From contig CP137675.1 in the NCBI GenBank assembly GCA_037976565.1, positions 1,745,323 to 1,809,322 on the forward strand: a stretch of 64,000 nucleotides of DNA. Reading direction: 5' to 3'. The stretch is from Mesocentrotus franciscanus (taxonomy: Eukaryota; Echinodermata; Echinoidea; Camarodonta; Strongylocentrotidae). Each line of letters starts with the position of its first letter. Positions within the stretch are counted from its first letter, which is position 1. This document shows, piece after piece, positions 12,620 through 23,800 of this stretch. The position numbers and the translations under genes are program-made. The notes below the pieces were generated by a model. It was given only the letters and a program-made list of their open reading frames with translations, was not told where the DNA came from and did not search any database.

Positions 12620-13027
12620 TATCATCTGCCGAGAGCCAGAAGGGCGTTACCTCTATGTAAAGTGCTTTATGCTAATGGCTTCCTGGCTTTCAGTAGACGA
12701 TATCATCTGTTTGGAGCTAGAAGGGCGTTACTTCTATGTAAAGTGCATTATGCTAATGGCTTCCTGGCTTTCAGTAGATGATATCATCTGTTTGGAGCTA
12801 GAAGGACGTTACCTCTATGTAAAGTGCTTTATGCTAATGGCTTCCTGGCTTTCAGTAGACGGTATCATCTGTTTGGAGCTAGAAGGGCGTTACCTCTATG
12901 TAAAGTGCTTTATGCTAATGGCTTCCTGGCTTTCAGTAGACGGTATCATCTGCTTGGAGCTAGAAGGGTGCTCAACTCATATCACTTTACAAAGAGTTAA
13001 TGTCCTTTTAGCTCCAAACAAATGATA
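12620..13027. mobile_element. Array of five head-to-tail 81-bp MITE units
   Basis: The start word ATCATCTG recurs at 12621, 12702, 12783, 12864 and 12945, exactly 81 bp apart. Each unit carries an inverted repeat: the left side (ATCATCTGTTTGGAGC, then AGAAGGGCGTTA) is answered by a degenerate reverse complement (GGCTTCCTGGCTTTCAGTAG). The last unit ends in a clear right terminus (TCCTTTTAGCTCCAAACAAA, then TGATA). The block is flanked by TA on both sides (12618-12619, 13028-13029). 81 is divisible by three, so a spurious 144-aa repetitive frame runs through it. A solo copy of about 83 bp is at 32376-32458 and a longer relative at 30691-30830. Confidence 0.85.
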
Positions 13028-13535
13028 TACAACTTGCAATCATATTGGTATCTTATATTAGACAGGTTTAGTGGGTCAAGCAAACAGATAGTTTTCAGAT
13101 ACCGGTACTGATTCAGTCATTATTTTTTTATAATTACAAGTTTTCTATTATGGTGTAATTGGGATTTAATATTTAGTATTTAGCTGTTCCACATTTTAGT
13201 CTAATCTTTAGATATTTGTTTTATTTAGCAATTTACTAACTCCCTGACATTTTTGTAACAACTTGATGTCTCCCTCGCACACCTTGATAATGTCAGAAGT
13301 GGTGACTGAAAATGTAAGAAAAGATGCTGATATATTTTGTGATGTTTGTGTACAGAAATTAAGATTATGATAAGGAAGTGTTTGTTATACTAATGATATA
13401 CTTGTAATAAATTCACCATTCTGTGTATATGTTTAAAAGAATGAGCATGTTGCAAGTCTGTAAATTTCAAGTGTTTGACTATTTTTAAAGAGGGCATTAG
13501 TTTATGAAGGAGAAAGAGAGAAGGGATAGGAATTG

Positions 13536-13567
13536 GGGAGAGAGAGAAAGAGAGAGAGAGAGAGGGG
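13536..13567. repeat. (GA)n microsatellite
   Basis: GA-rich run, slightly interrupted. Confidence 0.9.
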
Positions 13568-13594
13568 GTGGGCTATAAAGAAGAAAAAGTATAC

Positions 13595-13936
13595 AATGAC
13601 ATATCCAAACATGATTTCTCACAATAGGATATACTGGTATTGAAAATTTCCATTTAGATTGTATCTCGTGCGAACATTATAATGACATATCCATAAACAT
13701 GATTTCTATACAATAGGATATATTGAAAATTTCCATTTAGATTGTATCTCGTGCGAACATTACAATGACATATCTAAACATGATTTCTATAAAATAGGAT
13801 ATTATGAAAATTTCCATTTAGATTGTATCTCGTGCGAACATTACAATGACATATCCAAACATGATTTCTATACAATAGGATATATTGAAAAATTTCATTT
13901 AGATTGTATCTCGAAAGTCTTGGCGATCGAGTTATT
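13595..13936. repeat. Tandem repeat, four units of 81-86 bp
   Basis: Units start with AATGACATAT at 13595, 13681, 13764 and 13845 (periods 86, 83, 81) and include CATGATTTCT, AATTTCCATTTAGATTG and ATCTCGTGCGAACATT. After the last unit the sequence changes to TCGAAAGTCTTGGCGATCG, which resembles the terminus of the CGATCGCAAAGACTTTC elements at 51209 and 57224. The array may therefore be an internal expansion inside such an element. Confidence 0.9.
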
Positions 13937-14023
13937 TATATTTTTTATAAATATAATAGCATTCAAAATAAGTGGAAGAGAAAGTGAATATGGCAGTTTC
14001 TCTGCTGGTGTGCCTTGATACCC

Positions 14024-14024
<1 letters not shown>

Positions 14025-14062
<38 letters not shown>

Positions 14063-14078
14063 ACAAACACACGCACAC
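14025..14078. repeat. (CA)n microsatellite
   Basis: CA run of roughly 50 bp with AAAC and GC interruptions. It generates histidine/threonine-rich spurious frames on both strands. Confidence 0.95.
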
Positions 14079-16180
14079 CAGGGAGGGGCGAGAAACATTT
14101 CTTAGAGAGATTCTATCCTTTTCTGCCTCCTCTCCGTTTATGTCTTTTTCGTCCTTCTCGTCCTTCTCGCCCTCTTTTTAGGATCTTTATTATAATATAT
14201 ATATTCGACATTCACCGGCATCAGTTGATGGGGGCAAATCTGTCATATTTCACACCCTGCACCATGCCTGTCTCTCCAAGTGGTATCCATTTCATTTCAA
14301 AGGATCATACAGTGGGCTTCACGATAAGATATTCAATCTTTTTAAAGGTCATGTCTCTGCCATACCAACGAGACCGACACCAAACGGACAGCACAGAGGA
14401 CTACATTACGTTACACCTAAATAGCCCAAATCGGTCGGTTTGCATTCAGTATGCCTGAGGTATTCTCCTCTTTCATGATAGTGGACAAGGGTTTCGATAC
14501 AGTATCATTCAGGCGGTGGATTGGGGGAAATTTCCTAGGCTTTTAACTATTTCGAAGCAAAACAGGGATTTAACTCTATGCTTTCTTTGCGCCGGGAAAT
14601 GGTTGAATATAGTTTTACTCTTCAAAAAGGGCAGAACGAATTTGTAGAGGGGGATATTTTGCAGGTTGCAGGTCTCGGCATTGTATTCTGCACCAACATG
14701 ACTGTGTGTGAATGTAATAAAACAAGCATAATCTTTTAATCCTTGAGATACTTTGTCAGCACTAAGGTCATTTTCCTTTCCCAAATTTAATTGTTTGTAC
14801 TGGTTTGTCGACAAGGTATCTATTTGATCGGAACCTTGGGCCAAAGTTTAGCTTTGCTCGGTGATCAAGTTATCCTCCTTGGGAAATAATAATATTCTTC
14901 TCATGAGTAGTTCGATAACCTTTGTCAAGTTCTCCAGGGGAGACGGATTATTTCTAATCTCACAGAAGTAGCTCCTCGGCTTTCTTTCTAAGCAAATTAA
15001 GAACCAATCTTGCTCTGTGCACGCGCCGAAGAGCCCGCACCACTCAACACCCTCGGGGGCGCTATGCGACGCAAAATCAATTACAACAGTGCAATTAGAT
15101 AGTCCGAAATGTTGCCATGATGTAAAATGGGATTTGTATGGAGATGTGGGCGGTCTGTGAACTTTGGGGGGGGGTTGGGGGGAGATGTCCCTAGACTACG
15201 AACTCCTAACTGATACATCATGTGTATATTATTAACTTAATTATTTTCATATTTCACATGTTGTGTAATACATCATTACATTTGGCATGTTACAATTTTT
15301 TTCATTTTTTGTTTGGATTTATACAAACAAAGAGAATAATACATAAGACTAAGTTAAATAAAGGGAGAAGTATGATGGAGCCTAAAGAGAAAGCAATGCT
15401 TGTAGGTCATAGGCTCCAGAAGTTATAACAGTGTTTTTTAGATAACGTAATGGGATTAAATTGGAACTTATTCTGAGGAAAAGGTAAACATTGGTCATAA
15501 TTATACTTGGCAATACTTGTATTACATTTTCACTACCTGTACGCACATTTTCACTACCTGTATTCACCACGGCATTAAATATATTGATAGTTTCATGCCA
15601 TGCCATTTCATCTTTATTTCGCAAACCTAATTTAACGCGATCGCAAAGACTTTCAAGAAATACCCTACTTCATTGCCTATGCTCGGATTACGTAATAAAT
15701 TATGTCATTGTCATCTTTGCACATTCAGTATGTGACGTACAAACCTAAAGAAGTTACCTCATGGTTGATTTAAATATTGCGTAGATGTAGGCCTAAGTTA
15801 CAAACTTATTGATTGTGTTTAAAAGCATAAACGCACACAGAGTAGGCATACTGGTTACAACTGAAATATCGCAGAGGATATAAAATGCTTACGAAAAATA
15901 TTGGTATATTTACCTGTGTAACTGTGTGACCATTAAATTGGATACACTTATATTTTCAGGCGCTCACATGAAAAAAAAGTCCTAATGGTATAGTGTAATC
16001 TAAGGGAGATATGGACTTGTTTTGTCACCACCCTCCAGTTGTGTTTAATAAACAATGATTTATAGAATCGGTGAAAGATAATGAGTTTATCCTAGCCTGA
16101 CAGAGAAATATGTTTTTAGATAATATTAATACCCATTTATGATTGTAAATAAAACTGTTTATTGTTTTGTTTTTTTTTGC
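14079..16180. other. Intergenic DNA without a recognisable gene
   Basis: Contains half of a repeat ending AAATCGGTCGGTTTG (about 14383-14445) that recurs at 18238-18306, and a solitary CGATCGCAAAGACTTTCAAG terminus at about 15637. A minus-strand frame at 14844-14509 (111 codons) has no family signature and no convincing splice context. Confidence 0.4.
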
Positions 16181-16412
16181 TCCGGAAAATTTGAAAATCG
16201 TGCCGGCCGATTTTTCGCTCAGTGGAGGGGGGAGTATACTCAGTTTTTTTGTTTTTTTTTGCTCAACGGAGGGGACAGTGCTATTTTTTTCAACCTCCAC
16301 CCCTTGAGCGCCATGCAGGGGAGGGGGCCCATATTCTTTTTTTTCTTAAAAAAGGGTGTTTTTACCTTTTTGTTGTTGCTAGGGAGGGCCCCCCGCCCTG
16401 GATTCGCCACTG
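16181..16412. mobile_element. 5'-truncated copy of the GGCGGATCCAG hAT-like element
   Basis: Shares AATTTGAAAATCGTGCCGG, GATTTTTCGCTCAGTGG and the terminal GGATTCGCCACTG with the full copy at 20104-20489, in the same orientation. The left terminus is missing. Confidence 0.8.
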
Positions 16413-17190
16413 GGTAGCGGGAGGGGTTTGCGTGATCGAGAGGGTGGCGGGAGAGGGGTGGGGGATGAGGTGAGGGGGCCGATAAGGGGGATAGTGCATT
16501 GGTAAATTACTAAGATTGAAAATTGATATTGTATGTAAATTAATATGATTTTTTGCTGTTAGACCCCATGGAAGAAAAAGACCATTTTGAAAATGGTCCT
16601 GAAACGGGCTATCCAACCGTTTGTCTATATACTTTACACATTTACTTATTTTTTTTTCATTTGAAATTTGTTTTATATGTATGTTTTTAAAACTTGTATG
16701 TATGGATTTACGAAATAAAAACTAACAAACAAACAAACACTCAGTATTGAGATTGCCAAGAAAAATAAGACTTCAAGTTATTATTTTAGACTAGAGCTTT
16801 AGAGCTCATGCTTTAACATTGCGAAAGTGGGCGAGTATCGTAAGTATACGTAGAAATGTTGATGGTGTAGGTGGTACTAGCAGGAAGAGTAATATTATGG
16901 TAAGCTAATAAACAACTTGAAGCAACTAGGCCAATATATACTTAGACATGAAATATATATTTTTATAAAAGAGTCCCCTTTCGCAGCTCATGGCACTATT
17001 TCTGAAGTCCGTTTCCGTATGGAGAAGAAATAACAGCTTGATTTCCGTTACAGAAATGTAGTCAGGGCCATTAATAATATACATAAAAAGCTACATCACG
17101 CAAGGAGAGTTATGCTTTGAAGATTTTAAAAGAAAAAGTTGGACGCCAAGATATTCAATCAATAATGAATCGCATATAAACGAGTTTGAG

Positions 17191-17545
17191 TTTTAGTCAT
17201 GCGATTGCATTGTGAAAGAAACAGTCTGGAAACAATTGGAAATGGTTGATTATCATTATGTACCATATAAGAATTGGGGAATAATCTGAAGTTTTGGAAT
17301 AGTCAAATTGATAAGAAAATGACTCAGTTGTGCTGAAAATCACACGCACTGCACACAGAAATATGCATATGGGACTACATGAAAGTTGGGGCCAAAAATT
17401 TCAGCTTATTTCTTGATGTGAACATGGGGTAATTAAAGAGCAATATTTTTCAGGGGACATTTCTTCAATGATACCCTCCCCCATATTAACATTCAAAAAT
17501 GGAAGAATGAAAGAGCTCACAAATTACTTTTCACCTATACTACTC
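17191..17545 (+). repeat. Dispersed repeat family R1, longest copy
   Basis: The left part matches 1363-1544. The right part matches the reverse complement of 2921-3140 and 7640-7842. The junction zone reads CACAGAAATATGCATATGGG. It defines an element of at least 350 bp. I saw no terminal inverted repeats or open frame, so the class is unknown. Confidence 0.6.
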
Positions 17546-17874
17546 AGAGCTCACCTTTCTCTTTGATGTTATATACGGTATCCCACTTCCGCATTTTAAA
17601 GTCTTTACTTATATATATAGGTTTGTTGACTACTAAATCATAATGACACAGGGATAAATGAATACAGAATCTACTATTTGATAATTATTTTGAAAATCTT
17701 CCAACTCGATAGGAGGATGGTATAGTAGGATAATTGGAATATGGTTTCGTCTTAATTCGGTTGTAGTATTTGGAAAACTATCATCAGGATAATTCCTTGG
17801 ATTATGAAAACAACATTATGATGTACATTTCCATGTCTATCATTTGTATACCCTCCCCGACCCCCTCACCCTCT

Positions 17875-17902
17875 CAGTCTCTCTCTCTCTCTCTCTCTCT
17901 CC
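17875..17902. repeat. (CT)n microsatellite
   Basis: CT run after a C-rich segment. Confidence 0.9.
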
Positions 17903-18077
17903 TTCTCTTTCGTAGTTTCATTGGGGAGCTATTCCAGTTGCGAAGAGCAAACCAATGCAAAATGCACGCTGTGCATTAGATTCAAAGTGCATGATGAACT
18001 ACATGATTTGAGAGATAGGTCAACATGTAGGCCTATGTTTTCCCCTGCGATACCTCAGTAAAAGTCAGGGACCAGTC

Positions 18078-18312
18078 GATGTAGAATGATACTTCACTCG
18101 TACACCACCAAACCGACTCTAAACCGTCTCCAATCCGACAGATTTTTGGCCACAAGGGGTAGTGTGATTATTATGTTCGGTCTGTAGTCGGTCTCGTGTC
18201 GGAGCGGGCTTGGTGTGGTACGTGAGACCGTCACCAGATCGACCACTGACCAAACAAACTATTACATTACCCCCGCAAATGGCTAACAAATCGGTCGGTT
18301 TGGTTGTATGAC
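18078..18312. repeat. GC-richer repeat with ACCAAACCGAC ends
   Basis: The left part contains CACCAAACCGACTCTAAACC. The right part ends with AAATCGGTCGGTTTGG, whose reverse complement begins CCAAACCGACCGA, so the ends are imperfect inverted repeats. The right half recurs at about 14383-14445. The boundaries are approximate. Confidence 0.45.
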
Positions 18313-18329
18313 TGAATGACGTATGAGAC

Positions 18330-18624
18330 CAGGGGGGTGTTTCACAAAGACTAAGATCGACTTTAAGTTGGACTTAAGTATAGCAGGCCGTTCATGCCAT
18401 TGTTTGCTCTCACCATTTACGGGTATTTGTCTTTCAAGGGACGTACAAATCGTGGTCTCAAATCTACAGAGTTTACATTTTTTGATAGTTCATTATTGAA
18501 GGAAAAAATATTATCTAAAGATTATAATTTAGAGACCAATGGGGATAGCAACCAATGGCACGAATGGCCCGCCATACTTAAGTCCAACTTAAAGTCGATC
18601 TTAGTCTTTGTGAAACACCCCCAG
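18330..18624. mobile_element. MITE with about 70-bp terminal inverted repeats (TGTTTCAC family)
   Basis: The left arm from 18330 (GGGGGGTGTTTCACAAAGAC, then TAAGATCGACTTTAAGTTGG) is repeated in reverse complement at the right end, with near identity over about 70 bp, up to GCCATTG on the left. The loop has no reading frame of interest. No clear target-site duplication. Confidence 0.88.
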
Positions 18625-18797
18625 ATAAATGTTATACTAACTCTGTTTGGACAGGCGAGTGAAAGCACCTGACAAAATGTGACTCTTGATGAAAAAGGAG
18701 CACAGGTGTTTGAAACCTGAAGGATGTGATATGCCGGAAGGAAATAAAAAGGTATAATAGTCGTTCAAGTTCAGGTTCAAGGGTGCTAAGTTGTTTC

Positions 18798-18798
18798 T

Positions 18799-18839
<41 letters not shown>

Positions 18840-18923
18840 CTCGCTTCCCTCTCTCCCTCTCTCTCTCTCTCCCTCTCTCTCTCTCCCTCTGTCTGTCTGT
18901 CTCTCTCTCTCATTCTCCCTCTC

Positions 18924-18998
<75 letters not shown>

Positions 18999-19029
18999 GC
19001 TTCCTTCTCTGTTTCTCTCTTTCTTTCTT
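18798..19029. repeat. Long CT-rich microsatellite
   Basis: About 230 bp of CT repeats with CCCT and GT interruptions. It produces leucine/serine (+) and arginine/glutamate (-) spurious frames. Confidence 0.97.
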
Positions 19030-19099
19030 AGAGTACTAATTCCATTACGTAAGAGCATTTAAACTATACAATAGGATGAAAGGTGTATCGTGGCGCGCT

Positions 19100-20103
19100 T
19101 GGACCTTGTTTCATAAAACTGGTTACCAATAACGAGTGCTAAAAATAGTTTAAAATTATTTCCATTTAATTTCTTGACTCATTTAAGCCTGTCACGTTTT
19201 GGGAAGAAATTGCTACAAAGCTATCGGCAGATTTAGTACCACAATAAACAAAAAAATAATGTCCCTGTTTCGTTGCATGATGGAACTACTAAATAGAAAG
19301 GCTTTGTGCTTGTATAAAACTCTGTATACATGAGAGGGACTGTGATTTGAGAGAGGGCAAATAGAAACGTCTTGTCAACACTTCACTCATTCAAAGGCTA
19401 CTGAATGACGAGGTAAACAGCGGCGTATCCAGGAGCAACAGGGGTCGGTGCCCCGCCCCTCCCCTCCCAACCAAATAAAATCATGCATATATATCATACT
19501 TGTAAGTAGGCCTTCACATCAGATTATACAACTGGAAGATGCACCACAATAGTGCCCTTCGTCGGCTTTTTTAGGCCCCAACAGACAACCCCAAAATATT
19601 GATTTATTTATTACTTGTTTGTTTATTTGTTTTATTATTTATTCATTTATTTAGATAGACAGATATATATATTAATAGATAGATAGATAGATAAGTTTTT
19701 CATTGATTAAACAAAACATTATCTCGGCAAAGTCGATTTGCGATGATATGATAGAGTCCATATACAAAAGAGGTAATCAGCACTGAATTTACATTACTGA
19801 TACTGATAGAATACTTAGAATTTCTTTAAAATACATCTACAAAACTATACACATGAAAATACCTTTATATTGCTTTACACACAATACGAGTACTGTATAC
19901 AGCGAAACTCTGTTCTATTTTATTTTGGTTATACTATAGTCTTATTTTGATTGTGTGTTGAGAACATGCTCAAGAAAAGCTAAATTCCAATACTTCCAAA
20001 CCCATAACGACTGAGATGGTCATCATCAACTTAGGTAGGTAGGTTGGAAATTATAGACTGCACAGAGTTTGTCCTTGTACTAATTAATATACACACTAAG
20101 CAA
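19100..20103. other. Intergenic DNA without a gene
   Basis: Contains a lone TGTTTCATAAAACTGGTTACC terminus-like fragment (about 19108-19130), a GCGGCGTATCCAGGAG fragment typical of degraded element ends (about 19421) and a TAGA microsatellite near 19675-19692. No coding evidence. Confidence 0.45.
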
Positions 20104-20489
20104 CAGGGGCGGATCCAGCCGGCGGCAAGGGAGGGGGCCTAAAAAGGGGCCCACTTTGTGCGAAAATTTGAAAATCGTGCCGGTCGATTTTTCGCTCAGT
20201 GGGGTAGTGAGCAAAAAAAATAAAATTTTGGCACCCGAAAAAAAAATTTTCCTCCGGGAAGGGTAATTTTTTTTCCATCACCACCCCTTGGGCGTCAGGG
20301 GTCGTGAGCACAATTTTTTTTTTTTGGCACCCGAAAATTTTTTTACCCTACGGGAAGGGTTATTTTTTTCCACCGCCACCCCTTGGGCGCCAGGGGAGGG
20401 GGCCCAACTTCTTTTTTTTCAAAAAGGGTGTTTTTACCTGTTTTTTCTAGGGGGGCCCGTGAGGCCCGGGCCCCCTGGATCCGCCACTG
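20104..20489. mobile_element. hAT-type non-autonomous element with 8-bp target duplication
   Basis: A 386-bp element with ends CAGGGGCGGATCCAG and CTGGATCCGCCACTG as terminal inverted repeats. It is flanked by a perfect 8-bp direct repeat CTAAGCAA (20096-20103 and 20490-20497), the duplication size typical of hAT transposons. The interior is rich in homopolymers, repeats TTGGGCGCCAGGGG and GCACCCGAAAA, and has no transposase. Related copies are at 16181-16412 and, inverted, at 62816-63157. Confidence 0.92.
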
Positions 20490-20553
20490 CTAAGCAACAC
20501 GACGGGTAAATAAAACTTCAATAAAAGCCTATTGAAACATGTACACTGTGGGT

Positions 20554-20790
20554 CTTCTTCTTCTTCTTCTTCTTCTTCTGGTAATCTTCAAATTAGGCCT
20601 ATGCAGCCTAAAGAATTCATCAAGCGGGGTGAGGAAGACAAAGTGAAGAGTAGTCCGTGGAAGTTCTGTGGACTGCATGAACTACATTGCTGGAAGGCTT
20701 TTCCATTCTGGGATAGAGCGTTGGGCAAAATAATGCAAGCTGTTCTATACGTCGCTTCTGACTTGGTGCATCTGGAGGGTCATGCCATGG
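20554..20790 (-). mobile_element. LINE 3' end relic with (GAA)n tail
   Basis: Reverse complement shows the same sequence as 46470-46760: GACCCTCCAGATGCA, GCCCAACGCTCTATCCCAG, AGATTACCAG and then a (GAA)n tail (CTT run at 20554-20580 on +). It is degraded by indels. It is the end of a reverse-transcriptase frame plus short 3' UTR, inserted just upstream of the sulfotransferase first exon. Confidence 0.75.
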
Positions 20791-20896
20791 TCTAGTTCTC
20801 CTTGCCCTTGGGTTGTTCTAGTTTATGCCGTTCATGAATGGTAGATAAATGTTTCGGAAGAGCCATACTGGTTGCAGAGAACTAGTTATCCATTCG

Positions 20897-23800
20897 ATGG
20901 GTTCTCGACAGAAGACTATTCCCGCCATCATCGGTTTCGTTATCTTCTTAACAATTCTCCTTCACGCAACTTATGATCCTACATTAGGTAAGTGCGTTGA
21001 TTTCACGGGGGCATTCAGAATATATTGCTGTATATACAAAATCATGCGTGAGTGACCACAGGTTTTAAATAATTATTAAACGAGTATTATCCATTGGTCA
21101 AAATCACACCCTTTTCGAGTTTTTCCTCGCTTTTTCTCGAAAAATGTACCTCCTAAACATCGAACATAATTCCCCTAACAAAGTCTACCAAAATTAAACC
21201 TCTTGATATTAAATGGACATTAATAGGGATATACACATGCATAATGTTCTCTGTGGTAAATGCTGTTGCAGGTTTGAGGGAGGTTTATAGGTTAAGATGC
21301 AACCAAGTTTTCAGATCAAATCAATTTTTTTGCTTTTTCCTTTTTTACCTTGCAAATCCTGAATGCGCTCCCTGTTTAATAAACCGAAGGAGAACTCATG
21401 CCCAGAAAAACCATGGCATAAATCAAACAGATTCCGACCGGTACCTTACTGGCGCGGTCAACTGCTGATAAACATTGGCGATGCAGGGCCCTGTTTAGTG
21501 TAACTATATATTAAATAAGTGTCATATTTATATAATATATTTGCTCACACCCAATCAAATTCAATTATTTTTGTAGCTTATAACAATTATTGTTATTTTT
21601 TTGAAAACTCATATTCATCCTTTAGCAATGTAAGGAATGCTGAATTTTGTATATCCTAGTTTCAGAGAATAATTATGTCGTAAACACTTGCCTGAAGAAA
21701 AAAAAATCGAAATATTCCCCAAAAGATATTCTTGGAAAAAATGTCACCAAGTCTACGATTTTATTTGTTGTAATGTTACCCCCCCCCCCCGATACAAAAT
21801 AAATAAAATAGGTGTAGTAACATCGAAATAATAAACTTACCCCAATCAGCACACTGTTCGATATCGTCTTCGTTACCCGCTGACTGGGTCTGAGCCTTTG
21901 CTTTTACTTTATTGTATTTCCAGTATCATTAAAACAATTTATTGTCATATAATTATGCAGATACTGTAATTCAGCTCAGTTAAACATTAGCTGTCAGTTA
22001 ATTTGTAGCAGTTCGTTTTCAACTTCTTTTCTCTAAATTTCTTTTCCCTTGATTTAATTTTCATTCCCTTTCTTCATAAACAATATTAAACAAAATAAAA
22101 TAACAGTTTTTACAAAAGGAAGAAGGCTTCGGCTATTCTTCTATTTCTTTCTTATATTCATGGTGTAGACGGTGAATCCGCCTAAACTAAAGGTTGCACA
22201 TTTAGGATTTCCGCCTTCTTCCTTTTGTTAAAACTGTTATTTTATTTTGTTTAATATTGTTTATGTCATTATGTATGTACAAATTCTGTTACTTGATTAT
22301 TTTGTTAATATGGACAAAATAAATGAAGAAAATAAATGTTATAGTCACTTTCATGTTGTCCCGTTTAGTTTGGTTCGACTCATATAGTGGCACACTGGAG
22401 AGTAAACTTGATCAGACGACCAAGGAAGCCAAGAATGTAAGTAGACCCATTAATAAAAGGCAATCCAACCTTTGGAATAGGTTTATTTGTAAGAAAGCAA
22501 GAAATATAAGAAAAACATAATGGTCAAAGTTTGATATAAAGCAGAAAAATAATTTTAAAAAGTTATAAATGGCAATTTGGTAAGTGGATTTTGATCACTG
22601 AAAAACACTTGTGACGTAGTCACGGACGACTCTTCCATTTGTCGTGTATAATACAAGTAGGCCTATCATTAATTTCTGTTCTTCTCCTAAGCACCTCCTC
22701 CCTTGGGGCACCCCCCCCCCCTCTTATTCACCCCGGCTTGATGAATCGCTGCTAAATATTTTCTCACGAATTGGAAAAAAATAAAAACAAATAAGTGTTC
22801 TTACCTCCCCACCCCCCTGTCGCCGGGGCTGTATCCGCCTCTGTGGGGTACAACTCAAGGTAGGCCTATATCATGGATAGCATGTTATCATATAGGTCCT
22901 CTAAAAAGAAAAGACCCTTCTGAGTCATACATTTGGGGGGAAAATTACATTTTAGTCATTTTTTGTGTTAAAACAAATGGGAAAGTTGTCCGGCATTACT
23001 GATTTAGGCAATTTGAAGTACCCATACGAATAGTGATTTCATCATTCAAACATTCTTAACTTTCTTATTTCAGTTTGTCCGATTTTATCCAAACTTTCAC
23101 TAATCTGATTCTCTGAGTTTTCTGTTTTCTTTTAGAGTAATTGTAAATTAGGTACATCGTATTAATACGTACTAAATTGTTTGATTTCATAAATGTACTA
23201 TATAAGCTTCATTGTTTAATTTTGGAACCGTTATATCAAAATTGTAATTGTTTTTCTTTTCTCCTTTCTGACATGACTTAACTACGAAGTGGTCACAAGT
23301 TCAGCTAATTCAGATGGAAAGAAGAGAGCGTTTGAAACAAAGCTGTGCCGCCTTGGGATACAGTCAACGTTTCGTCATTACAAACCTAGACCGTACCACT
23401 CTGAAGAAGTTCTCTCGAATCCACGTGATTCCTGAACTCAAAGCCATCTATTGCCCCATTCCCAAGGTGGCTTCGACATCCTGGCGACGATTGCTACTGA
23501 CAGCGACGAACAACGATGCATCTAACCCAGTCACTTATAGTAAGCGCGTATTTCCCAAACTGTCATCGTTCCCATTGCGTGATGCGCGGAGAATTTTAAA
23601 GACGTACACGACGTTCCTTTTCGTTCGCAATCCGTACGCCAGAATCCTCTCTGCGTACAAGGATAAACTGTTCAGTGAGAAGGCTAGATTTCGGGAACTA
23701 CTTGAGAGTTGGTACAAGCAGCACGATCCTCAAGAGGTGAAAGACATGAATTCTTCGGATCACTTCACATTTAAACAATTCGTCAAGCACTATATTGAAT

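Noticed and set aside
12591..13025. 144-codon frame with repeated WLSVDGIICLELEG-type units, looking like a repeat protein
   Set aside because: It is created by the 81-bp (divisible by three) MITE units; the same unit exists as non-coding solo copies in EFL1 introns.
14509..14844. 111-codon minus-strand frame
   Set aside because: No family motif, no good splice or start context; length is compatible with chance in this window.
18632..19058. RE-rich and LS-rich frames
   Set aside because: Products of the CT/GA microsatellite.
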